Assembly: GCA_945893075.1 (NCBI GenBank)
Contig: CAMDDX010000021.1
Location: forward strand, 1 to 40,375
From: Planctomyces sp. SH-PL62
Lineage (GTDB): Bacteria; Planctomycetota; Planctomycetia; Planctomycetales; Planctomycetaceae
Direction of reading: 5' to 3'
Length of the DNA stretch: 40,375 nt
Shown here: positions 32,432-40,242 of the stretch, piece after piece
How the letters are laid out: each line of letters begins with the position of its first letter
Numbering within the stretch: the stretch's first letter is position 1
Notes under the pieces: model-generated
Told to the model about the DNA's origin: nothing
The model's database searches: none
Seen by the model: the letters and a program-made list of their open reading frames with translations, nothing else
Made by a program: the position numbers and the translations under genes

Positions 32432-35400
32432 TTACCGCACGATGAGCGGTTCTTCGGCATTCTCGGCGGGTTGCTGCTGTGGCTGCTGAGGTTGTTGTGG
32501 TTGGTTGGGCTTCTGCTGCTGCGGGTTTTTTGGCTGGGGCTTGGTGAAGATTTTGTTCAACCGCTTTTGAAGTTCGGTGGCGTTCACTTTGCCGTCCAAT
32601 TTCACGACCTGCACGGAGTTGGTTGGACGAGCGGCGCGGTCGAGTTGGTCGATCAACTCGGCGATGTTTTCCAGCAGACTTTCCGGGGCGGAGACGATGA
32701 TCGTGTTAGAGATGTCATCGACCCCCACTGAAATCAGCCCCTTGAACTTGACCGGAGTCTCTTGTTTCTTGGATTTGTCGTCCCCTTCGCCACCGCCGTA
32801 GATGAATGTGTAATTGCGCTCGGGAGGCTTTTGCCCTTCTTTGCCCGGCTGGTTGTTTTGCAGTGCCTTATCGGTGGCCGAGAGCAAGTCGCGATAGACA
32901 TCTTTGACCGCTTCCGCCAGGACGGTCGCCTTGGAATACTTGAGCGTGAAGACCTGCGTCTTGCGGACCTGCTTGCCTTCGTTGGCCAAGGGTTGGTCGT
33001 AGATGTTGATCAGCTCTTCCACCACCTTGAGCTGCTCGGGGGTCGCTCCTTGGACGATGATCGTGCCGCTGTCGGAATCGGAGATGAACTTCAGCGGTTT
33101 GCGTTTGGACAAACGCCGCGTGGTGTCCTTGGAGTCTCCGCCGAAATAGCGATCCAGAAACGGGTCGTAGCCGCCGCCGCTCTTCTTCTTGCCCTCGTCG
33201 AAAAAGTCTTTGAGGCTGAGTTCGACCGAGAAAGCCCAAGTGCTCGAATTCTTGAGGTAGAAGACCTTGAAGTCTTTCTTCGGCGGCGCGGCTTCCCTCA
33301 GCAAGTCTTCGAGTTGATCGAGAGCCGCGGTGTCCTGGGATTCCAGAATCAGTTTGCCATCAGGGCCGCGGCGAATACGGACGGGGGGCGGTGTGCGTTC
33401 GTGGGGCAGGTTTTCAACCTGCCCGTCACGGTTTTGGCTCTGGGCTCGATTCGGCCGAACTGCGGGTGATTCCTCAGATTCCTCTTGGCCGGGCAGGTTG
33501 GAAACCTGCGCCGTGAGATCTTGTCCAGTGGGATCGTCGGCCACTGCGAGCAGAACTTCGCGAGCTTTCGGTTGTGGAGCTTGCGCCTTCGGTGCGTTGA
33601 TCTTCGCTGGCGACTTCTCTTTGGATGACTCATCGCGCGGCGGCGTGGTGTCCGGCGACTCGGCGGGTTCAGGATGTCGCGGCTTGCGCGGCGGGGCGGC
33701 GTCTTCGATGATGAGTTCGTTGGGACTGATGCCGGGCCATATCTTGCGGACTCGTTCCAGCAACTGCTCGGCATCTTCCGGGTCGAGGTTTTCGAGATAT
33801 CGCTGCCGGCTGCGATTGCCCCCTTGTGGCGGAATCTCGCCGAGCTTCATCAGCAGGTTTTCGATCTCACGCAGTTCGATCTCGTTGGCCCACAGCAGCA
33901 GGCGATTGTTCTCGACGTCCGCATCGACCTTGAACTTGTCGCTATTGTCCGTCTGAGTCTGACTCCTCGTCCCGTACGGGTTGTAATCGAAGTAGTACGG
34001 ATTGCTGCGGGACTGATTTTTCTCTTTCTCCGCGCCCCCCATCATGAACTCAATCGAGCCGGCGACATATTCGGCTCCCAGCTTGCGCAATGGGATGACC
34101 TGAAACTTACGGCTGCTGCCGTCGAGCTTGTCGACCAGCAGCTTGATCGTCATGTGGTCGGCCAGCGAGGCGTAGGCGACGATCGACTTGTTCTTGGCAT
34201 CGACCTGCACCTTGGTCGTCGGTTCGAGATTGCCGACATCATCGAGCAGGTCGATCAGTGCTTGCGGATCAATGCCGTTGAGCCGATAGACCTGCATCCG
34301 CTGCACGTTTTGCAGTAAGTGCTCGCCGCGTGAGGAGACCACGTCGAGCGTCTTCACGGCTTGCGCGACGATCGCCATTTTGTCGGGCGGTGCGGTCGCG
34401 AGGATGCTGTTCTCACGTTCGTTCGCCAGCAGCCGGACCTCGCCAGGCTTGGGTTTGGCGGCCCCGCCCGCGCCTGCGCCTGCTGCGCTCGCTGCTGCCA
34501 TTTGCTGCATCATCGGCTGCATCATCTGCTGCAACTGCATCATCATGTTGGGGTCCATGCCGCCGCCGCCGCCGCTGCTGCCGCTCCGTTTCTTCTGCGA
34601 GTTCGGTTTGTTGATGCCCAACAGGGTGTGCAATTGATCGAGCACCTCGGTGGCCTTGGTGTGCTTGAGCTTGAACTCGCGGACGAGCTGTTCTTGCTTG
34701 CCGCCCGATTGCTCCTCCTGAATGACGGTCCAAATTTCTCGAAGGTTTTTGACCGAGTCCATCGCTTCCAGGCGATTCGTGTTGGTCAGGTGCGTCAGCT
34801 TGCCGTTGGGGCTGAGCATCGGCTTGAGTTCGGTCTCGGCCTGATCGGCCAGCAGCCATGCCAGCGGGAACGACGTTTTCACGTAGTCGTGATCCGGGAG
34901 CGTCTGCAAATCATCCGGTTCAACGCGCGGCACCATGCCGGGGTTGATCTTCGTCACGTTGACGACCGAGATCTGCTCGCCGTGCGTGAGCATCGTGAAG
35001 CCGCGCGACAGCAAATGCCGGTTGAGCAAGTCGCGAGCTTCCTCAATCGTGTAGCTCTGCTGCGTGACAAGGTTCAAGTAGTCGTTGGGAAGTTCCTGCC
35101 AGTCGAGACTCTTCTGTGAGGTCTCGGCCAACCAGTCGAGCACATCCGGCCAGGGCTGCCCCTTGAGGTTGAACTTCACTTTGCCATCCGCGTCCGGCTT
35201 GAGGTTCTTTAATTCGTCGGGGTTCGGCGGCCGCTGTGGTTTGGCGGGGCGAGTGGTCAGCGGCGACGGGCCATCTTTCTTCTTCTCGCCCTCTTTCGGA
35301 GCATTGGGGTCCGCCGGTTTGTTGGGGTCGCCCGGCTTCGCATCGCCCGGTTTGGCATTGGGATTCGGCTGCCCTGGCACGACCGGCTGAGCAGGCACCG

Positions 35401-35539
35401 CGCCATCATTCAGTTGGATGCCGCCCCCTTCCGTGCGGATGATCGCTCGTTTGGATTGAGCCCACGCGGGCCGCATGGTCAGCCCCAAGGCCAGCATCAC
35501 GAACAACACCAGCCGAATCTGTCGGGGAGCAAAGCTCAT
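32432..35539 (-). CDS. Secretin N-domain (N0/N1-like) repeat protein without a secretin barrel
   Basis: This 1035-residue exported protein has a signal peptide (LVLFVMLALGLTMRPAWA, cleaved near residue 27), then a Pro/Lys-rich linker to about 118. Several secretin N-type modules follow: one at about 120-195 (VKFNLKGQPWPDVLDWLAET), others with the NRLxAxxxxxxLxxIxxLI pattern such as VQVDAKNKSIVAYAS, KVDADVENNRLLLWANEIEL, SGTIIVQGATPEQLKVVEELI and SNTIIVSAPESLLENIAELI. A Gly/Met/Gln-rich low-complexity stretch lies at 318-362. No C-terminal secretin barrel domain follows; the tail is Pro/Gln-rich. A GTGG doublet lies in frame at about residues 676-713. It may be a periplasmic partner of a type II or IV pilus-like machine, but no such genes are adjacent. 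Confidence 0.85.
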   Translation of the reverse strand: MSFAPRQIRLVLFVMLALGLTMRPAWAQSKRAIIRTEGGGIQLNDGAVPAQPVVPGQPNPNAKPGDAKPGDPNKPADPNAPKEGEKKKDGPSPLTTRPAKPQRPPNPDELKNLKPDADGKVKFNLKGQPWPDVLDWLAETSQKSLDWQELPNDYLNLVTQQSYTIEEARDLLNRHLLSRGFTMLTHGEQISVVNVTKINPGMVPRVEPDDLQTLPDHDYVKTSFPLAWLLADQAETELKPMLSPNGKLTHLTNTNRLEAMDSVKNLREIWTVIQEEQSGGKQEQLVREFKLKHTKATEVLDQLHTLLGINKPNSQKKRSGSSGGGGGMDPNMMMQLQQMMQPMMQQMAAASAAGAGAGGAAKPKPGEVRLLANERENSILATAPPDKMAIVAQAVKTLDVVSSRGEHLLQNVQRMQVYRLNGIDPQALIDLLDDVGNLEPTTKVQVDAKNKSIVAYASLADHMTIKLLVDKLDGSSRKFQVIPLRKLGAEYVAGSIEFMMGGAEKEKNQSRSNPYYFDYNPYGTRSQTQTDNSDKFKVDADVENNRLLLWANEIELREIENLLMKLGEIPPQGGNRSRQRYLENLDPEDAEQLLERVRKIWPGISPNELIIEDAAPPRKPRHPEPAESPDTTPPRDESSKEKSPAKINAPKAQAPQPKAREVLLAVADDPTGQDLTAQVSNLPGQEESEESPAVRPNRAQSQNRDGQVENLPHERTPPPVRIRRGPDGKLILESQDTAALDQLEDLLREAAPPKKDFKVFYLKNSSTWAFSVELSLKDFFDEGKKKSGGGYDPFLDRYFGGDSKDTTRRLSKRKPLKFISDSDSGTIIVQGATPEQLKVVEELINIYDQPLANEGKQVRKTQVFTLKYSKATVLAEAVKDVYRDLLSATDKALQNNQPGKEGQKPPERNYTFIYGGGEGDDKSKKQETPVKFKGLISVGVDDISNTIIVSAPESLLENIAELIDQLDRAARPTNSVQVVKLDGKVNATELQKRLNKIFTKPQPKNPQQQKPNQPQQPQQPQQQPAENAEEPLIVR
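33401..33512. repeat. Widely spaced REP doublet, GTGG family, in frame in the secretin-like gene
   Basis: The left arm 33401-33424 is intact (GTGGGGCAGGTTTTCAACCT...). The right arm 33491-33512 is decayed at its foot, and the spacer is 66 nt. On the coding strand it reads AQVSNLPG ... GQVENLPHE, in the same frame as in polA and GTPase 1, within a low-conservation linker. Confidence 0.85.
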
Positions 35540-35879
35540 AAACAGCCCCAGTTCTCAGTGGCCGCAAGCGGCGGGAAAACTATGACAAACTGTCTGAAAT
35601 TATGCCCAAATGTCCCGCAGCAAAGCAACACCCTACTTGATCACAAACCGCAGGGACACCGTTGTCGGACGAATCGTTCCGCAGATTCGGAGGTGTTGAT
35701 TTTCCACGACAAGCGGCCGCGTGGTCGCCTGAGGAACCTGCGAATTACCGCAATAGCAGTCTCAAGGTCACACCCCATCCAATAGCTGGTGACAAGAACG
35801 GAGGTTGGTGCGCCCCTTCGACCGCGGCCAGGGTCTCCCATAGTTTCCAGTGCAATTCGCGCCCTCTCAGGAGTCGGAC
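35540..35879. other. Divergent intergenic region between secretin-like gene and kinase gene
   Basis: This 340-bp stretch should hold both promoters. The part near 35570-35640 is relatively AT-rich. No doublet palindrome, riboswitch or convincing small gene was seen. A 122-codon frame on the minus strand through its right part overlaps the kinase start and is judged non-coding. Confidence 0.5.
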
Positions 35880-37670
35880 ATGCCTGCCAGTCATGTGGAA
35901 GACGCTTCGCTGCTTGAGCAGCCTCGGCGAAAGAAGCCGGCCAGTCAGCCAGAATCTGTCCCGGAAAGGAAGCCATTGGCTCGCAGCGTACAACCAACCG
36001 CCGCATCAAAGCCCACCGGAGCGAAACCGGTGACTGCGAAGAAACCTCCCAGCTCGGATATCCATCGCCTGATCGGGCCGTTCTTGATCGAAAAGAGACT
36101 GGGCGTCGGCGGCATGGGGGTCGTCTACAAGGCGAACTACACCAAGAACGGAGCCGATGTCGCGCTCAAGGTGTTGCCGCTGGTCCTGACCGCGAACAAG
36201 AAACTCGTCGAACGCTTTGAGCGTGAGATGGCGATCCTGAAGAAGCTCAAGCATCCGCGGATCGTGCAGTTCTACGGCGGCGGCGAGCAGGACGGTCAGC
36301 ACTTCTACGCAATGGAGTTCATCAACGGCGGCACGTTGGCGGAACTGCTCCAGGAGCAAGGCCGACTACCGTGGCAACAGGTCGTCGAGTTTGGAGTGCA
36401 GATTTGCGAAGCCCTCGAACACGCGCACGAGCATGGCATCGTGCATCGCGACCTCAAGCCGCCAAATTTGTTTCTGGGTCAAGACGGCAAGCTGCGGCTG
36501 GGAGATTTCGGGATTGCCCGCGACTCCGACGCGGCCGCGTTGACGGCCACCGGTTCGACGCTCGGCACGCACGCCTACATGGCTCCCGAACAGATCACCG
36601 GCAAGCTGCCGATCAGCAACAAGACCGATCTCTATGCGCTGGGCTGCGTGATGTTCGAGATGCTGACCGGACATGTGCCGTTCAAAGGAGCCGCGGCGAT
36701 GGAAGTGCTGCTCAAGCACATCAACGAGCCGCCGGCCAAAATCCGTACCGAGGTCATGGACTGTCCGGTGTTCCTCGAACAGGTCGTGCTGCAACTGTTG
36801 GCGAAGTCGCCGGACAAACGGCCGCACGACGCGCTGATGGTGCAAGTCGCGCTGGAGGAAGTTCTCGAACGAGTCGCCGCCAGAACCAGCACGATGTCGC
36901 AGATGACCGAGGGAGTCGGCCAAACCGCCATCGACATCTCGCAAATTCCCGACGCGGCCCAATTGCGGAAAATGCTCGGCAAGAAAAGGAAGAAACGCAA
37001 ACAGACCGGACCAATTTGGGAGCGCGGTTGGTTCCTCGCAAGTTGTCTGGCCGTGATGCTCGGCGGAGTTGCGTGGTCACTGCTGCCGCCGTCCGAAGAG
37101 AAGTTGTTTGCTCGCGCGATTCCGTTGATGCAGTCCGCCGATCCTGTCCAATGGCAAGAGGCCCACGACCGCTACCTCAAGTCGTTGTTGGAACGCTTCC
37201 CGAACGGCAAGCACGCTGATGAGTCTCGCGAGTTGATCGACAAGCTGGAGATGTATCGCACCGAGCGCGGCATCGAGACGCGCCTGAAGCTCGGCCAAGA
37301 CCCGAAGCACGAAGCCGAGCGATTGTTCCTGCAAGCTCGCGAACTCGAACGCTTCGGCGACAACGTCACCGCACGCGAGCAGTACCGCGCGATGATCGAC
37401 CTGCTCAAAGACCGTGAGCAGGATCGCTCCTACCGCAACCTCGCCCAACGGCAACTCGCGTTGCTGGAGAACGCCGGAGACAACAACGTCGATCGCAAAC
37501 AAATCGTCAACGACGCGCTGAAGAAAGCCCGCGAACAACACCTCGCCGGCAAGACGTCCGCTGCCGAGGAAACCTGGCGGAGCATCATCAAGCTCTACGA
37601 TGGCAAAGCCGAGTTCGCCGACGAAGTCGCCGAAGCCCGCGCCGGCCGAGCTGGTCGCTTGAACGAGTAA
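35880..37670 (+). CDS. Transmembrane Hanks-type Ser/Thr protein kinase
   Basis: This 596-residue kinase has a disordered Pro/Lys-rich leader (1-60). The kinase domain shows the glycine loop LGVGGMGVVYKA, the catalytic Lys in VALKVLP, HRDLKPPN, LGDFGIA, the activation segment GTHAYMAPE and the DLYALGCVMFEML helix. Basic juxtamembrane residues (GKKRKKRKQ) lead to one membrane helix (WFLASCLAVMLGGVAWSLL, about 384-402). The outer C-terminal part is helical with TPR-like repeats (AERLFLQARELERFGDNVTAREQYRAM). The start at 35880 has AGGAG six bases upstream; an in-frame Met at 35850 lacks one. All catalytic residues are present. Substrates are unknown. It converges on the permease-like gene across a repeat cluster. 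Confidence 0.94.
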   Translation: MPASHVEDASLLEQPRRKKPASQPESVPERKPLARSVQPTAASKPTGAKPVTAKKPPSSDIHRLIGPFLIEKRLGVGGMGVVYKANYTKNGADVALKVLPLVLTANKKLVERFEREMAILKKLKHPRIVQFYGGGEQDGQHFYAMEFINGGTLAELLQEQGRLPWQQVVEFGVQICEALEHAHEHGIVHRDLKPPNLFLGQDGKLRLGDFGIARDSDAAALTATGSTLGTHAYMAPEQITGKLPISNKTDLYALGCVMFEMLTGHVPFKGAAAMEVLLKHINEPPAKIRTEVMDCPVFLEQVVLQLLAKSPDKRPHDALMVQVALEEVLERVAARTSTMSQMTEGVGQTAIDISQIPDAAQLRKMLGKKRKKRKQTGPIWERGWFLASCLAVMLGGVAWSLLPPSEEKLFARAIPLMQSADPVQWQEAHDRYLKSLLERFPNGKHADESRELIDKLEMYRTERGIETRLKLGQDPKHEAERLFLQARELERFGDNVTAREQYRAMIDLLKDREQDRSYRNLAQRQLALLENAGDNNVDRKQIVNDALKKAREQHLAGKTSAAEETWRSIIKLYDGKAEFADEVAEARAGRAGRLNE

Positions 37671-37676
37671 CCCGAA

Positions 37677-37750
37677 GCGTCAGCGAGGGCGAACGCTCAT
37701 CCGGCATGATTCGCAGCGAAGCGTTCTGAATCGTTCGCCCTCGCTGTCGC
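37677..37750. repeat. Inverted repeat, CCCGAAGCG family, just after the kinase stop
   Basis: GCGTCAGCGAGGGCGAACG (37677-37695) is inverted at 37732-37750 with one difference. The left end extends as CCCGAAGCG from 37671, directly at the kinase stop codon. The core AGCGAGGG matches the element at 23678-23742. Confidence 0.85.
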
Positions 37751-37776
37751 ACGATGAAGTTGCGCATTTGCGATTC

Positions 37777-37976
37777 AACCCGGAGGGTTCACAGCGATTA
37801 GCCGGTGGTTGAGCGAAGCGATACCACCGGAAATGTGGTGTTACTGGCATCGCATCCCGGAGGGATGCCAGCGACAGATTTGCTGGCATCCCTCCGGGAT
37901 GCAGATGTGCGTTGGCCGGTTTTCCGGTGGTGCGCCTGCGGCGACCACCGGCTAATTGCTGAGAACCCTCTGGGTT
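37777..37976. repeat. Mirror-symmetric composite of six hairpins in three nested inverted pairs
   Basis: The outer arms 37777-37809 and 37944-37976 are 33 nt and inverted, with three differences. The inner arms 37852-37872 and 37882-37902 are a perfect 21-nt pair. Each arm contains its own hairpin (AACCCGGAGGGTT; GCATCCCGGAGGGATGC). Between outer and inner lies, on both sides, a CCGGTGGT-loop-ACCACCGG hairpin. With the element at 37677, repeats fill the whole 311-bp gap between the kinase gene and the convergent permease-like gene. Confidence 0.92.
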
Positions 37977-37981
37977 CAGAA

Positions 37982-40168
37982 TCATTCGCGGCTCGACTGT
38001 GGAGGTTCGAGCTGCCAGAACCGAGCGTTGGCCAGAGCGGTTTTGATTGTCAGCTCTTTGCCGTTGAGATCCGTGAAGACCCAATCTCCGTTGCGGCCGC
38101 GACGTCGCAGTGGCGAGCCAGTTCCGTCAGTTGTCATCAGGAACGGAATCCGCTTCGGCAAGGCGATCGGGACGTCGCCGCGCTGTTTCGGAAAGCGAGT
38201 GATGTCCACATCCACGCCCTCTGGAAAATAGGCGAACTCCCCACCGCTGCTCGGATCGCGTGGGACTTCCGCGAAGTACGTCGGAACCAGTTCGCTCAGC
38301 GATTTCGGAAAGCGGCCATGCTCGCGATGAAAATCGAACAGAGCCAAACGCAGCATGGTCGCTCGGAACGCTTCGGCGCGACTGAGGAATTGGCTGAACA
38401 CGGTGACCTGGAATCCTCCTTGGGAATTTGCCGGAAGCGTGGTGTCTTCGAGGAGAGTCCTCTCGTGCTGATACGGGCCAAGGCTGACATTCAAGGCAGC
38501 AAGTGACAACGGTTGTTGCAACTCAAGCTGCCGCTTCAATCCATCGGCATTGCTGACGGCAAAGAATGCTTGCTGTCGCAGCAAACGCTCGAAACGCCAG
38601 CGTTCCCACGGCTGCATTCGCCACTGAATCCACCAGGATGTTTCCGCGCCGTATTCGATGCGATTGCGATACTTCCAGGCGACGTATTGACGCCACCGTT
38701 CAAATTCTTCGACCAGCGCCCGTGAAGTGACGAGTTGCCGACGAATTTCGTGTCGCACAACGTCCTGTTGCGCGACGGCCTCCAGTCGGCGTATCGCTTT
38801 GAGAATGCGGTCTCGCGACTGATTGGGATGACGGCCCCACTCTACGATCGCCTCCCGCAAACGTTCTTCGTACGGAGCAATCGGATCGACGGAATCTGCC
38901 GTGACGCGCAGTTGAGCCCGGCGGAGCAACTCCCACTCGATCTCGAAGCCCTGCCAAGCCTCATCGAGATTCCCTTCGCTGAGATGGTGGCGAGCGTGTT
39001 CCGCGAGCACCGCCGAGAACCATGTCCAAACGTCTGACTGCAATCGGCCTTCCACGAGACTCGGAGACTCGGAGTTCAAGAACTCCAACGCCACGGGCGG
39101 TCGTGAATGAGCCTCCGCCAGCAGTTCAATCACGAGGGCCATCTTCGTCAGCCGTTGGTGGCGCAACTCCTTGTTAGCCTCGTTGGTTTGCTTGGCTTCG
39201 TTCCACTCGGGATGGGCGAGTTGAATCTGTTGGCGTCGCGTTTCGTAGTTCGCAAAATGACTCTGCGCGGCATTCACCTGTTCCGCATACGCTCGGCGAT
39301 AGAGCTTGAGTGTTTCTTTCTCATCGGGATTGAGCTTTGACTCGGCGTCGTCCACCTGGTTCCAGTCCGCTGGCAATTGCACGACTGGAATCTGTACCAC
39401 TCGGTAGGTCGCGCACGTCACCAACAGCAGTGAAATGGGAATTCCCAAACCCAGAGCGAGCCGCCAGCGAGCGACTCGGTCACGGCGTTCTTCCACCCAG
39501 TCGTTCGCTTTGAGCCACGTCACGAACAGACCGATCACCGGCAAAGAGCCGACCGACCACCACAGCGGGGCCAGCCACGAGCTCATCCCGTTGCCCCATA
39601 GGAATCCAAACGCCGCCAGCGCGACCCCCACGGCAATCGCGAGAACCGTGCTGCGAAACAGCATCGCGGCCAATTGCCCGGCCGAATAACACAGCCACGG
39701 GCCGAAGTGCGCCATCATGGTTCGATGCGACGAATTCCAACCAAATCGAGGATCTCCGACCGGCTCGAACGAGTGCATCCAAGCCATCGCCCCGCAGATC
39801 AACAACACCGGAGGCAGACAGATCAATTGCCGGCAAAGCCAAGCCTTGCGCGGTGAGCAACCCCGCTCGGCCATGTAGCGGAGCCGGCCGCCCCATTGCT
39901 CCGGAGCGAACGCCAACAGGCCGAACACGAAGCTCCCGATGTACCCCGGCAGAAACAGCATTTCCCAGTTGTGAAGATGGTGTAACTCGTAAAAGTCATT
40001 TCCGAACCAGGCCAGAAACGCAGCGATCAACCAACGCCCATCGCGCCAACTGAGCCACAGCAACCGCGACCAACCGACCTGTCGCTGTCCGACATAGGCC
40101 GGCAGTTCTGCATTCGACGGATACCTCGAAGCGAACTCTCGCGGCCATCGAAAACGCCAGCGCGGCAA
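37982..40168 (-). CDS. ABC-2-permease-like membrane protein with large soluble C-terminal part, probably 5'-truncated
   Basis: The N-terminal 270 residues hold six or so hydrophobic helices (WLIAAFLAWFG, MLFLPGYIGSFVFGLLAF, ICLPPVLLICGAMAWM, STVLAIAVGVALAAFGFLWG, SLPVIGLFVTWL, LGIPISLLLVTCATY), like an ABC-2-type permease. A long helical soluble region follows. It ends in a segment (LFDFHREHGRFPKSLSELVP, then AEVPRDPSSGGEFAYFP) that recalls the pseudopilin-like tails of planctomycete proteins. No ATP-binding partner is seen in the window. The only initiation codon near the top of the frame is a TTG at 40168. The frame stays open and protein-like for 29 more codons upstream (TNIVLGKLWFEDRLRL) until a TAG at 40256-40258, with no ATG, GTG or TTG. 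The true start may have been cut off. Confidence 0.75.
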   Translation of the reverse strand: MPRWRFRWPREFASRYPSNAELPAYVGQRQVGWSRLLWLSWRDGRWLIAAFLAWFGNDFYELHHLHNWEMLFLPGYIGSFVFGLLAFAPEQWGGRLRYMAERGCSPRKAWLCRQLICLPPVLLICGAMAWMHSFEPVGDPRFGWNSSHRTMMAHFGPWLCYSAGQLAAMLFRSTVLAIAVGVALAAFGFLWGNGMSSWLAPLWWSVGSLPVIGLFVTWLKANDWVEERRDRVARWRLALGLGIPISLLLVTCATYRVVQIPVVQLPADWNQVDDAESKLNPDEKETLKLYRRAYAEQVNAAQSHFANYETRRQQIQLAHPEWNEAKQTNEANKELRHQRLTKMALVIELLAEAHSRPPVALEFLNSESPSLVEGRLQSDVWTWFSAVLAEHARHHLSEGNLDEAWQGFEIEWELLRRAQLRVTADSVDPIAPYEERLREAIVEWGRHPNQSRDRILKAIRRLEAVAQQDVVRHEIRRQLVTSRALVEEFERWRQYVAWKYRNRIEYGAETSWWIQWRMQPWERWRFERLLRQQAFFAVSNADGLKRQLELQQPLSLAALNVSLGPYQHERTLLEDTTLPANSQGGFQVTVFSQFLSRAEAFRATMLRLALFDFHREHGRFPKSLSELVPTYFAEVPRDPSSGGEFAYFPEGVDVDITRFPKQRGDVPIALPKRIPFLMTTDGTGSPLRRRGRNGDWVFTDLNGKELTIKTALANARFWQLEPPQSSRE

Positions 40169-40242
40169 TCGCAGCCGATCTTCAAACCACAGCTTGCCGA
40201 GAACGATATTCGTTGCCGCCAGAACCCCAGCCCCGTGAACGT

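Noticed and set aside
35641..36009. A 122-codon minus-strand ORF between the secretin-like and kinase genes
   Set aside because: It overlaps the kinase start, has no ribosome site and no recognisable family. Its Arg/Pro-rich composition fits a shadow frame.
37777..37976. Possible CRISPR array
   Set aside because: The repeated units are palindromic and mirror-ordered rather than directly repeated at even spacing. No unique spacers of equal length or cas genes are present.
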